From contig JAITPH010000252.1 in assembly GCA_031289515.1 (NCBI GenBank), positions 1 to 12,461 on the forward strand: 12,461 bases of DNA, given 5' to 3'. Made by a program: the position numbers and the translations under genes. The notes beneath the pieces are model-generated. The model was not told where the DNA came from. It made no database searches and saw only the letters and a list, made by a program, of their open reading frames with translations. Every line of letters begins with the position of its first letter. The first letter of the stretch is position 1. The DNA comes from Tannerella sp. GTDB lineage: Bacteria > Bacteroidota > Bacteroidia > Bacteroidales > Tannerellaceae. Shown here piece after piece: positions 1 through 7,892 of the stretch.

Positions 1-73
1 GACTTCCATGCTAAAAAATATTTGATACATTAACAATTTTTATATGTAAAATATTTGGATATGAACACAGTTC
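1..73. other. AT-rich non-coding stretch at the window edge
   Basis: This strongly A/T-rich stretch has no open reading frame that I can support. It lies before the hairpin repeat and may be the spacer behind a gene outside the window. I see no clear terminator or complete TAnnTTTG promoter element in it. Confidence 0.5.
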
Positions 74-188
74 TTTGCGAGGAGGTTACTAAACGAGTTT
101 AGCAAAAAGGAAAAATGACGACAAGCGTAGCCGTTTCGCTTCGTCATCCCTCCTTTTTGTCAAACTTGTATAGTAACTTTCTTGCAAT
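74..188. repeat. Palindromic intergenic repeat forming a ~115-nt hairpin
   Basis: Positions 75-121 pair with 141-187. By hand count, 37 of 47 positions are Watson-Crick pairs, 5 are G-T (G-U in RNA) and 5 are mismatches. The left arm contains TTGCGAGGAGGTTACTAAAC and the small palindrome CTAAACGAGTTTAG. Its sequence clearly resembles the two tandem units at 11343-11486. The middle, about 113-148, reads as the reverse complement of the middle of the 11343 unit. This is therefore one copy of a dispersed, modular, non-coding repeat. A short open frame across it (115-318) has no family signature and is not called as a gene. The boundaries are approximate. Confidence 0.75.
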
Positions 189-258
189 TACGGAAACGCC
201 TTACAATGATGAAGATACCGGCTTTTTCGTCAGCCTTTGTTGCAGATTTTCGGGGAAA

Positions 259-292
259 TTTGGGGGTTTGTCAAAAATTTTGCTTATATTTG
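259..292 (+). promoter_or_regulatory. Bacteroidota-type promoter for the O-acetylation operon
   Basis: TATATTTG at 285-292 matches the -7 consensus TAnnTTTG of the Bacteroidota primary sigma factor. A TTTG at 259-262 lies 22 bases upstream, an acceptable spacing for the -33 element. Transcription would begin near 299, leaving a leader of roughly 33 bases before the ATG at 332. A second TTTG at 267-270 is too close (14 bases) to be preferred. The call rests on the motif and its position only. Confidence 0.6.
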
Positions 293-331
293 CACGGTTT
301 TATAATCGTATATTCTAAATGAATCTAACAA

Positions 332-2008
332 ATGAGGAGGGCTAACAAGCGCAATAATAGAAAGAACTACGCAAGCAGGTTTGCGTCTGTTCTGTTTATA
401 GCCCTGATTGTCAATCTTCTTTTCTATCAGTTGCCGGATACGGTATTCGGGATGCGTATAAAAAAGGTTGATTTGTTGTCGGACATCCGCGAAAAGAAAG
501 GAAATGACGATATAACAATATTGGCGCAACAGGAGGACATGATTGCGGAAACAGACATCGAAAACTACTCAAACAGGGACGAAAACAAAGACGAAACCGC
601 TGTCGGACAATCGTATAACGACGTCAATACGGCAATAAACATCCCCGATTCGACGCCCGACATTCCGACGCCGCTCAAACCTCCGACGCCTCCGTCAAAG
701 CAATCGGAAACGCCGGAAACGCAAAACACGGCAACGGCAAGAGCAACGGCGACAACAGCAACGGCAATGGCAACGGCGACAACAGCAACGGCAAAGGCAA
801 CAACAACAAAGGCAACGGCAAGCAGCGAGCCGGTTACCGTCAAGAAAAAACCCGAAGACAACAAAAACGACGCCAATAATCCCGCCAATACCAAGATAGA
901 AGACTTCACAACAGGCAGAACAGGACTGCGCCGTTTCTTTGCGGCTCTCAACAACGTTAAGAATCTGGGGCGACCTATCAGGATAGCTTTTGTGGGCGAT
1001 TCATTCATTGAAGGCGACATTCTTGTAGCCGATTTCAGGGCGAAGATGCAGGAGCATTTCGGCGGCAGAGGCGTAGGTTTCATTCCGGTGGTATCGAAAG
1101 TAGCCCAGTTCCGCCCGACGGTAAAACAAAGCGCCGACGGATGGAAAACATTTTCGATAATAAGCGACAAAAACAGAAAATACGTGCTTTCAGGGCAGCT
1201 TTTCGAGCCTGAATCAAACAATGCCTCGATACGTTTCCAGACGGTAGACATGTATCCCGGACTTGAAGAAGTATCGTCGCTGAAGTTCATTTACACGGCA
1301 AACGAAAATACGGAGTTGATACTGAAAAGCAACAAGGACACATCGTATCACGAGTTGAAGCCGACGGCGAGCATAATGCAATACGAGATAAAGGGCAGTT
1401 TCACGGAAGGAGTGATACAATTTAAAAATTCACAGGGGTTGAGTGCGATAGGATTGGCGCTGGAAGACAACAGCGGCGTGATAGTCGACAATTTTTCGCT
1501 TCGCGGCAATTCGGGCGCGGTGATGTCGAATCTTGACGTCGAGAGTTGCCGCGGTTTGCAGGCAATACGTCCCTACGACCTGATTGTCTTGCAGTACGGA
1601 CTGAACGTGGCAAGCGATTCCGTCAACGATTACGGCTGGTATCGCAACAAGATGGTAAACGTGATAGCGCACGTGCAATATTGCTTTCCGGGCGCAGACA
1701 TACTGATGCTTGGCGTATCCGACCGAAGTCACAAGAGCGAAGGCGCTTACAGCACCATGCCTGCGGTCTTGTCGCTATTGCGCGCACAGCGTCAGACGGC
1801 AAAGGAGACGGAGATAGCGTTCTGGAGCATTTTTGCCGCTATGGGCGGTCAGAACAGCATGGTCAAATACGTAAATTCAAACTGGGCAAGCAAAGACTAT
1901 ACCCATCTCCGTTTTCGCGGCGGACGCGAGATAGCAAACGCCCTCTACAACGCAATAATAATAGAAAAGGGAATGTATGACGGAGATGAAAAACTTGTTG
2001 AAAGATAG
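332..2008 (+). CDS. Membrane-anchored SGNH/GDSL-fold protein (putative O-acetyltransferase/esterase), gene 1 of O-acetylation operon
   Basis: This 558-residue protein has a basic N-terminus, then a hydrophobic anchor at about residues 17-37, so the rest should face the periplasm. Residues ~105-190 are a low-complexity linker rich in Pro, then Ala/Thr, then Lys/Asn. The SGNH domain starts near residue 215. Block I is VGDSF with Ser224, block III is YGLN with Gly423 and Asn425, and block V is DYTH with Asp522 and His525, so the catalytic Ser-Asp-His set looks complete. The ~170 residues between blocks I and III are long for a bare SGNH fold and suggest an inserted beta-rich domain. The family includes esterases and the acetyl transferases AlgJ, AlgX and PatB. 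I infer an extracytoplasmic acetyl-handling role because an MBOAT gene is in the same operon. The ATG at 332 is the only start that keeps the anchor, although it has no clear upstream ribosome binding site. AGGAGGG lies just after it. The acceptor glycan is unknown. Confidence 0.8.
   Translation: MRRANKRNNRKNYASRFASVLFIALIVNLLFYQLPDTVFGMRIKKVDLLSDIREKKGNDDITILAQQEDMIAETDIENYSNRDENKDETAVGQSYNDVNTAINIPDSTPDIPTPLKPPTPPSKQSETPETQNTATARATATTATAMATATTATAKATTTKATASSEPVTVKKKPEDNKNDANNPANTKIEDFTTGRTGLRRFFAALNNVKNLGRPIRIAFVGDSFIEGDILVADFRAKMQEHFGGRGVGFIPVVSKVAQFRPTVKQSADGWKTFSIISDKNRKYVLSGQLFEPESNNASIRFQTVDMYPGLEEVSSLKFIYTANENTELILKSNKDTSYHELKPTASIMQYEIKGSFTEGVIQFKNSQGLSAIGLALEDNSGVIVDNFSLRGNSGAVMSNLDVESCRGLQAIRPYDLIVLQYGLNVASDSVNDYGWYRNKMVNVIAHVQYCFPGADILMLGVSDRSHKSEGAYSTMPAVLSLLRAQRQTAKETEIAFWSIFAAMGGQNSMVKYVNSNWASKDYTHLRFRGGREIANALYNAIIIEKGMYDGDEKLVER
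743..796 (+). repeat. Two tandem 27-bp units encoding part of an Ala/Thr linker
   Basis: Two adjacent 27-base units, 743-769 and 770-796, match at 26 of 27 positions. They lie inside a longer stretch (about 730-832) built from GGCAAC- and GACAAC-like steps. In the reading frame of the SGNH gene they encode ATATTATAM and ATATTATAK. Because 27 is a multiple of three, gain or loss of a unit would change linker length without breaking the frame. Read in another frame, the same DNA gives a Gly/Asn/Asp/Ser-rich chain. Confidence 0.85.
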
Positions 2009-3395
2009 GAAGAGAAGCATAATGGCGGCGCTGTGCTGCATAGCTTTCGCCGTTTGCTTTACAGGCAGGGGAAAAGTATCGGCTTCTTCAAAAGAAACAG
2101 GCAGTGAAACGGACGAGACGCACAGGTTGCCGCCGTTGCCGGACTATGACCCGGAAACGTCGCTCAAATTCATCAACGATTCGCTTTGCATCATCAGCGA
2201 TCCGTCGAACTCGATGTCGCCGTTCCTGCAGGAATTGAACTGGCTGCTGAACGGCAAAGACACGGTAATAAACATAGTACATCTCGGCGATTCGCACATA
2301 CAGTCGGGATATTTGAGCGGAAGCGCCATGCGACTGCTGCAAAGCGCTTTCGGCAACGCAGGCCGCGGATGGATAACGCCTTTGAAACTGTCGAAAGCAA
2401 ACGAGCCGTCGGATTATTATATTTCGTCGAATGTCAAGGAGTGGATTGCGGGAAGGTGCATACAGTTGAAGCCAAAATGCAACTGGAGCATAGGCGGCAT
2501 CGGTATACAGACGGCGTCGCCGGAAGTTGCCTTCAACCTCATCATAGCGCCGAACAACGGCGCAGGATACAGTTTCAACCGCATACTGATGTATCGCGAC
2601 AGCGCTTCGTCGCCCATGATACCGTCGCCGAAAATCAAAGATTCGTTAGCGTTGCTGTCTTATGGCAGCCGGTCGTATGAAGGCTTGCTTGTCGACACAT
2701 TCGTGACTGCAAGCCTCGTCGATACGTTTTCCATCAAGAGCGTCGGCGGCAACGCCCGGAAAATCAGCAATCTGTATTACGGATTCATGCTTACAAACAG
2801 CAAGCCGGGCATTTTATATCATTCGATAGGCGTCAACGGAGCGAAATTTGTCGATTACACAGACAGGCGGTATCTGCGGCATTTAGCTCTGCTGAAGCCG
2901 TCGGTACTGATAGTTTCGTTGGGAACAAACGAATCGTTCGGGCGAAATTTCAGCGAAAAGGAACTGGAGCGGCAGGTAAGACTGTTTACGGAACTTGTCA
3001 GGGAAGAATTGCCCTGTACGGCGCTGATACTGACCACTCCGGCAGAAACCTACAAGCGGACATACAAAAACAAAAAACGCATATACGTAAGAAACGAAAA
3101 CATGGCAAAAATAGCCGGCGTCATAACCTCGTTTGCCGGACAGGAAGGCATAGCCTGCTGGGATCTGTATTCGATAACAGGCGGCGACAACTCGTGCAAC
3201 AACTGGGTAGAAGCACAATTGCTGGGAAGCGACCACATACATTTCAACCGCGACGGATACGACCGGCAGGGCGCTTTGCTGTATAAATCAATAGTCCGGC
3301 TATACATGTCGAACCGGAATTTCAAAGAAACGGTTGCAAGCAACAACACCGCATCAGCGAAAGCGTCGAGAGAGGAGGCTCAGGATGTGGAATAG
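1977..3395 (+). CDS. Exported SGNH/GDSL-fold protein (putative O-acetyltransferase/esterase), gene 2 of O-acetylation operon
   Basis: This 472-residue protein has a charged N-terminus followed by a hydrophobic stretch at about residues 14-30, read as a signal peptide or anchor with no convincing lipobox. The SGNH domain shows LGDSH with Ser106 (block I), SLGTNES with Asn318 (block III) and DHIH with Asp419 and His422 (block V). After block I comes GRGWITP, which parallels GRGVGFIP in the upstream gene, so the two are probably diverged paralogues. About 200 residues separate blocks I and III, again suggesting an inserted beta-rich domain. The start at 1977 lies inside the end of gene 1 (32-base overlap) and follows AAAAGGG at a 5-base distance. 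An in-frame ATG at 1986 is possible but has GGAG touching it. The overlap implies coupled translation. By context it acts on acetyl groups with the MBOAT protein. Transferase or esterase activity cannot be told from sequence. Confidence 0.8.
   Translation: MTEMKNLLKDRKRSIMAALCCIAFAVCFTGRGKVSASSKETGSETDETHRLPPLPDYDPETSLKFINDSLCIISDPSNSMSPFLQELNWLLNGKDTVINIVHLGDSHIQSGYLSGSAMRLLQSAFGNAGRGWITPLKLSKANEPSDYYISSNVKEWIAGRCIQLKPKCNWSIGGIGIQTASPEVAFNLIIAPNNGAGYSFNRILMYRDSASSPMIPSPKIKDSLALLSYGSRSYEGLLVDTFVTASLVDTFSIKSVGGNARKISNLYYGFMLTNSKPGILYHSIGVNGAKFVDYTDRRYLRHLALLKPSVLIVSLGTNESFGRNFSEKELERQVRLFTELVREELPCTALILTTPAETYKRTYKNKKRIYVRNENMAKIAGVITSFAGQEGIACWDLYSITGGDNSCNNWVEAQLLGSDHIHFNRDGYDRQGALLYKSIVRLYMSNRNFKETVASNNTASAKASREEAQDVE
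3372..3378 (+). promoter_or_regulatory. Strong ribosome binding site setting the MBOAT start
   Basis: GAGGAGG lies 6 bases before the ATG at 3385, inside the end of the second SGNH gene. Such a strong Shine-Dalgarno match stands out among the other starts in this window. It favours the ATG at 3385 over the in-frame TTG at 3334, which would add 17 highly basic residues. Confidence 0.75.
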
Positions 3396-4932
3396 CATAC
3401 AGACCTGTTTCAGCGGGCTGTCGTGGAGCAAGTTTTTGGATTTGCTTGGCTATCAGCCCGAAGCGCCCATGATGTTCAGTTCGGGAATATTCCTTTTTCT
3501 GTTTGCAGGCTTTTTCATCATCTACAATTCGCTCCGAAATCATTTGAGAATTAGAATAATATATGTTATTATCTTCTCGCTATACTTTTATTTCAAGACG
3601 AGCGGGATATGGTTTCTGCTTTTGATATTCACGGCGACGTCCGACTATCTTATCGGGCAAAAAATACCGGAAACACGCAACAAAACAGGAAAAAAATTGT
3701 GGGTTACTTTGAGCATATTAGTCAATCTCGGCATGTTGACTTATTTCAAATACACCAATTTCATATACGAGCTGACAATCAACTTCTGGCATCTGATGGG
3801 CGGAGTCATTGAAGAGCCTATACTTGAAGAGCTGTCGTACAAGCCATTGGACATATTCCTGCCGGTCGGCATTTCGTTCTTTACGTTCCAGTCGCTCAGC
3901 TACATAATAGACATATACCGCGACAGGGTAAAGCCTGTAAAGCGATGGTTTGATTACATGTTTTACGTATCGTTCTTTCCGGGACTGGTAGCCGGGCCGA
4001 TAGTCAGGGCGCGCGATTTCATTCCGCAGATAAACAGGAAGCCGGTATTGCTGTACAACCAGATGGGCGAGGCTTTATATCTGATAATCTGCGGACTGTT
4101 CAAGAAATGCGTAATATCCGACTATATAAGCGTAAATTTTGTAGACCGCATATTCGACGCGCCCGCGCTCTATACCGGCATAGAAAACCTGATGGGAGTA
4201 TACGGATACGCCCTTCAGATATACTGCGACTTTTCGGGCTATTCGGACATGGCTATCGGAATCGCGCTGTTACTCGGATTCAGGTTTAACATCAACTTCG
4301 ACTCGCCGTATCAGTCGGCCACGATAACAGAGTTCTGGCGAAGGTGGCATATTTCCCTTTCCTCGTGGCTGCGCGATTACCTCTACATCTCGATGGGCGG
4401 CAACCGCAAAGGCAAGATACGCGCGTACCTTAACCTGATAATAACAATGTTTCTCGGCGGCTTATGGCACGGAGCGGCGCTGAAGTTCATACTTTGGGGC
4501 GTCATTCACGGCATAGCGCTGGCGATTCACAAATTGACGATACACCTCTTCGGGTTTAAGGCTACGGGAGCAGAGATGCCGCTTTGGAGGCGCATAATAA
4601 GCGCCGTATTCACTTTTCATATCGTATGTTTTGCGTGGATACCGTTCCGCGCCGATTCGATGCAAAAAGTGGGCGAAATGTTCACGCAGATATTTACATA
4701 TTTTCAGCCCGAAGTCTTCATGCAGTTAATAAACGGTTACCGGTCGGTTTTCGTACTGATGATAACCGGCTACATCATACATTTCATCCCGAAAGAAATA
4801 GATTTGAAACTTCAGCAAAAGGTAACGTGCATGCCGCTTTGGGCGAAAGCTGCGTTGCTTTGCATAGCCATATTTATTGTCATACAGATGAAAAGCGCTG
4901 ATATAGTACCGTTTATATATTTTCAGTTTTAA
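3385..4932 (+). CDS. MBOAT family O-acyltransferase, AlgI/DltB/PatA-like
   Basis: This 515-residue integral membrane protein has about eleven hydrophobic segments. Family signatures are clear: LPVGISFFTFQSLSYIIDIY, AGPIVRARDFIPQI, FWRRWHISLSSWLRDYLYIS and GGLWHGA. His322 (in RRWH) and His362 (in LWHG) correspond to the two conserved histidines, the second being the catalytic one in this family. Relatives such as AlgI, DltB and PatA take an acyl group from a cytoplasmic donor and move it across the inner membrane to a periplasmic partner. The gene overlaps the preceding SGNH gene by 11 bases (3385-3395) and should be translated with it. Together the three genes resemble alginate or peptidoglycan O-acetylation systems, with two SGNH partners. 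It is not called algI because there is no sign of alginate synthesis here. Function as an O-acyltransferase is well supported. The substrate is unknown. Confidence 0.9.
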   Translation: MWNSIQTCFSGLSWSKFLDLLGYQPEAPMMFSSGIFLFLFAGFFIIYNSLRNHLRIRIIYVIIFSLYFYFKTSGIWFLLLIFTATSDYLIGQKIPETRNKTGKKLWVTLSILVNLGMLTYFKYTNFIYELTINFWHLMGGVIEEPILEELSYKPLDIFLPVGISFFTFQSLSYIIDIYRDRVKPVKRWFDYMFYVSFFPGLVAGPIVRARDFIPQINRKPVLLYNQMGEALYLIICGLFKKCVISDYISVNFVDRIFDAPALYTGIENLMGVYGYALQIYCDFSGYSDMAIGIALLLGFRFNINFDSPYQSATITEFWRRWHISLSSWLRDYLYISMGGNRKGKIRAYLNLIITMFLGGLWHGAALKFILWGVIHGIALAIHKLTIHLFGFKATGAEMPLWRRIISAVFTFHIVCFAWIPFRADSMQKVGEMFTQIFTYFQPEVFMQLINGYRSVFVLMITGYIIHFIPKEIDLKLQQKVTCMPLWAKAALLCIAIFIVIQMKSADIVPFIYFQF

Positions 4933-5002
4933 TTTTTGTACAATAAAGCACGTATTTTGATAAAAAAAGCCTTATATTATTTTACATTATAAAGTATTTT
5001 TT

Positions 5003-5010
5003 TATATTTG
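5003..5010 (+). promoter_or_regulatory. Possible -7 promoter element for the M16 peptidase gene
   Basis: TATATTTG fits TAnnTTTG and lies in the A/T-rich 90-base gap (4933-5022) after the MBOAT gene. No TTTG stands 17-23 bases upstream, so the -33 half is missing or weak. If it is used, transcription would begin near 5017. That excludes the in-frame TTG at 5008 and leaves a very short leader before ATG 5023 or ATG 5032. I see no hairpin terminator for the upstream operon in this gap, so read-through is possible. Confidence 0.5.
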
Positions 5011-5022
5011 TCGGAATATTTA

Positions 5023-7881
5023 ATGTCGAGGATGGTAAATTCATTATCAAAACAGAGTAACATGCCGGTATCTACGGAAGTCAAGGAGTTTGTTCTGGAC
5101 AATGGACTGACGGTGTGGTTGAACGAAGACCACAATCAGCCCAAGGTCTTCGGCGCCGTCGTTGTCAAAGCAGGCTCGAAAGACTGTCCGAACACCGGAA
5201 TAGCCCACTATTTCGAGCATATCATGTTCAAGGGAACGGAGAAAATCGGAACGGTAGACTATGCCGCCGAAAAAGTCTTCCTTGACCAGATAGCCGACAA
5301 ATACGACCTTCTCGCCGAGACAAAGAGCGAGTTGCGCCGTCTGGAGATACAGCAGGAGATAAACGACCTCAGCATATTTGCCGCCGACTATGTCATACCA
5401 AACGAATTTGACAAACTGATAAGCAAATACGGAGGCACAAACCTCAACGCGGGCACTTCGTACGACTACACCATTTACCACAACACCTTTTCGCCGCAAT
5501 ATATAGAGCAATGGGCGGAGATAAACAGCGAGAGGCTCATTTCGCCGGTGTTTCGCATGTTTCAGACCGAGCTTGAAACGGTCTACGAGGAGAAGAACAG
5601 GCGCGACGACATGATGTTCAATCAGGCGATGGAGAAAGCCTTTGCGCTATATTTCCAGCCTCATCCGTACGCTTATCCGATAATAGGAAGCGCCGAAAAC
5701 CTGAAGAATCCGCGACTTTCGGAGATGCGCAAGTTTTTCGAGAAGTATTATGTGGCTGGCAATATGGGGCTGTTGCTGTGCGGCGACTTCGATTCGGAGA
5801 AGGTATTGCCGATACTGTCGAAGGCATTTTCGCGGATACCGGGCGGCGAAGCGCCCAAAAGATATACGGTAACGATACCGCCGTTCCACGGTCGCGAAAA
5901 GCATACGGTAAAGATACCCATTCCGTTGATGAAAGTCATGGCGATGGGCTTTCGCGGAGCGTCGGCGAATCATCCCGATCAGGCGGCTCTGAACATAACG
6001 ACAGCCATTCTCAACAATCCGAACGGAACGGGCTACCTGGACCAGCTCATGGTGCAACGCAAACTGATGGGCGCAATGGTCGGGGGAGAAGCCCTCAATG
6101 AAGCGGGAGTGCTCGGATTCATCATCATACCGAGACTGATGGTGCAGACGTACAAGAAAGCCGAGAAACTCGTGCTGCGTGAAATCGGCCGCGTATGCAA
6201 CGGCGACTTCCCCGGCGAGATGTTTGAAAGCCTCAAGCAGGAACAGCTTCGCCGCCATATAACGGAACTTGAAGACATCGACTCGCGCAGTCAGATAATG
6301 ATACGGCTGTTCACTCAAGGCAAGAAATGGGACGATTACATCAGGGAATTGCAGCGCGCCGACGAACTTACGAAAGAAGACGTGATGCACATTGCGAACA
6401 AATACCTGAACAAAAACTATATCTTCATCTGCAAGAAAACAGGAAAATACATGCGCGAGTACCTGCCGAAGCCCGATTTTGCGCCGATTGTGCCGAAACA
6501 CAACAACGCGACGTCGAAGTACGCGCAAAAGCTGGAAGAACTTCCGGTACACAACGTAAAAGTGAGATTTATCGACTTTGAAAACGACGTTCAAACCGTT
6601 TCGCTTGCGCCGAAGGCCACATTATATGTCGCCAACAATCCGGTAAACTCGATATTTACGCTGAAACTGTCTTTCGGAAAAGGGACGCTCGAAGAGCCGA
6701 AACTGAAACTTCTGGCAAGCTATCTGTCGCTGCTCGGCACGGACAAACATTCGTTCAACGAGCATCGAACGCGACTGCAACGAATCGGCAGTCTGATGCA
6801 CTTCGACGCCGAAGACCGCAGCTTTGTAATAAGCATCAGCGGCTTCGACAAATATTTCGAGAAGACGATGATTGTCCTGAGCGAATTGCTTCAGAACGTC
6901 AAAGACGACCACAAGAAGCTGAAGACGCTCGTCGACGACGCCAAGGTAGGCAAGAAAGCGTTCTTCAAATCGAGCAACGACATTGCGGACGCGATTTTCG
7001 AGTACGTCCAGTACGGCGCTCAGTCGCAATACCTGACAACGGTGTCGCTCGGCGAACTGAAAAAGAACGGACAGGATTTGCTCGACCTGTTCTTCAAAAT
7101 CCAGAAAATAAAGTGCACCTTCCACTATTGCGGCACTCTGGACGCTTCGCATATCTCCGGAAAGATAAAGCAATACATACACTTGGACAATATCACGGAA
7201 GACTCGAACAATCCCTACTACCGCGAGCCGATTGTCTACGACAAGCCGCGGGTATTCCTTTACGACATGCGCGACGTCTCGCAAAACATACTGTACGGTT
7301 ATCAGGTCGGGAAGCCGCTGTTGACGCCGGACGAGCGATGCCGCGCACGCTTGTTTTCCGAGTATTTCGGCGGCGGAATGTCGTCGCTCATCTTTCAGGA
7401 AATAAGGGAATTTCGCTCGTATGCCTATCAGACGCAGGGAGGAATACACATGCCGCCGTTTTGCCTGCCCGAAAAACCGGCTAAATTCATCACATACCTG
7501 TCGACCCAGAGCGACAAGACTATCGACGCGCTGACGGTGCTCGAATCGCTCATCCGCCGCATGCCCGCCCATCCCGAAAAGATAGAGCCTATAATCCAGA
7601 ATATCATAAACTGGACAAACAACGATTATCCTTCGTTCCGGGATATTTCGACCAAGATTGCAAAATACCGACTGAACGGTTATAAAAGCGACCCCAAAAA
7701 GTATCTGCTGAACAGGATAAAAGAGATGAACATCGACGACATAATGCAATTCCACGAGACGCATATCAAGGACAAGACGCTTGTATACGTCATAGTCGGC
7801 AATGCGTCGAAGATAAACACGTCGAAACTTGCTTCGTTCGGCGATATTGTCAAAGTAAGGAAACGTGATTTTTACAAATAA
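5023..7881 (+). CDS. M16 family zinc metallopeptidase (insulinase/pitrilysin-like), two-module form
   Basis: This ~952-residue protein has the inverted zinc motif HYFEH (His62, Glu65, His66), with a likely third ligand at Glu189 or Glu190 in VYEEKNRRD. A helical, charged insertion at about residues 80-120 separates them. The second module (about 510-950) lacks HxxEH but keeps the conserved late pair in REFRSYAY (Arg795, Tyr802), as expected for a chamber-forming, non-catalytic half. M16 enzymes enclose and cleave peptides or unfolded proteins. I see no signal peptide or lipobox, so a cytoplasmic location is the simplest reading, although many Bacteroidota relatives are exported. Starts at 5023, 5032 and 5062 are all possible. 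I chose 5023 because it is the first ATG after the expected transcription start. The gene sits 11 bases before trmD and is probably cotranscribed with it. Family assignment is secure. The substrate is unknown. Confidence 0.9.
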   Translation: MSRMVNSLSKQSNMPVSTEVKEFVLDNGLTVWLNEDHNQPKVFGAVVVKAGSKDCPNTGIAHYFEHIMFKGTEKIGTVDYAAEKVFLDQIADKYDLLAETKSELRRLEIQQEINDLSIFAADYVIPNEFDKLISKYGGTNLNAGTSYDYTIYHNTFSPQYIEQWAEINSERLISPVFRMFQTELETVYEEKNRRDDMMFNQAMEKAFALYFQPHPYAYPIIGSAENLKNPRLSEMRKFFEKYYVAGNMGLLLCGDFDSEKVLPILSKAFSRIPGGEAPKRYTVTIPPFHGREKHTVKIPIPLMKVMAMGFRGASANHPDQAALNITTAILNNPNGTGYLDQLMVQRKLMGAMVGGEALNEAGVLGFIIIPRLMVQTYKKAEKLVLREIGRVCNGDFPGEMFESLKQEQLRRHITELEDIDSRSQIMIRLFTQGKKWDDYIRELQRADELTKEDVMHIANKYLNKNYIFICKKTGKYMREYLPKPDFAPIVPKHNNATSKYAQKLEELPVHNVKVRFIDFENDVQTVSLAPKATLYVANNPVNSIFTLKLSFGKGTLEEPKLKLLASYLSLLGTDKHSFNEHRTRLQRIGSLMHFDAEDRSFVISISGFDKYFEKTMIVLSELLQNVKDDHKKLKTLVDDAKVGKKAFFKSSNDIADAIFEYVQYGAQSQYLTTVSLGELKKNGQDLLDLFFKIQKIKCTFHYCGTLDASHISGKIKQYIHLDNITEDSNNPYYREPIVYDKPRVFLYDMRDVSQNILYGYQVGKPLLTPDERCRARLFSEYFGGGMSSLIFQEIREFRSYAYQTQGGIHMPPFCLPEKPAKFITYLSTQSDKTIDALTVLESLIRRMPAHPEKIEPIIQNIINWTNNDYPSFRDISTKIAKYRLNGYKSDPKKYLLNRIKEMNIDDIMQFHETHIKDKTLVYVIVGNASKINTSKLASFGDIVKVRKRDFYK

Positions 7882-7892
7882 AAAAAACGGAT

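Noticed and set aside
115..318. Small open frame of 67 codons near the window start
   Set aside because: It runs across the hairpin repeat and the promoter candidate, and has no family signature or ribosome binding site.
730..832. A double frameshift hiding a Gly/Asn-rich linker
   Set aside because: The present frame continues smoothly into plausible Pro/Thr- and Lys/Asn-rich flanks on both sides, so no frameshift is needed. It is kept only as an observation about the repeat.
565..1290. Open frame of 241 codons on the - strand opposite the first SGNH gene, with a Val/Ala-rich stretch that looks like membrane segments
   Set aside because: The Val/Ala run is the antisense of the Ala/Thr linker repeat. 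No start context or family signature was seen, and the + strand frame contains the SGNH motifs.
3334..3384. Upstream TTG start for the MBOAT gene, adding 17 residues
   Set aside because: The extra residues are highly basic and unlike the family's N-terminus, and the ATG at 3385 has a strong ribosome binding site at the right distance.
5647..7764. Two long open frames on the - strand (about 315 and 380 codons) opposite the M16 peptidase gene
   Set aside because: Both are rich in Arg, His and Val with no recognisable family. The + strand carries a clear M16 protein over the whole stretch. They are antisense shadows of a coding sequence with few stops.
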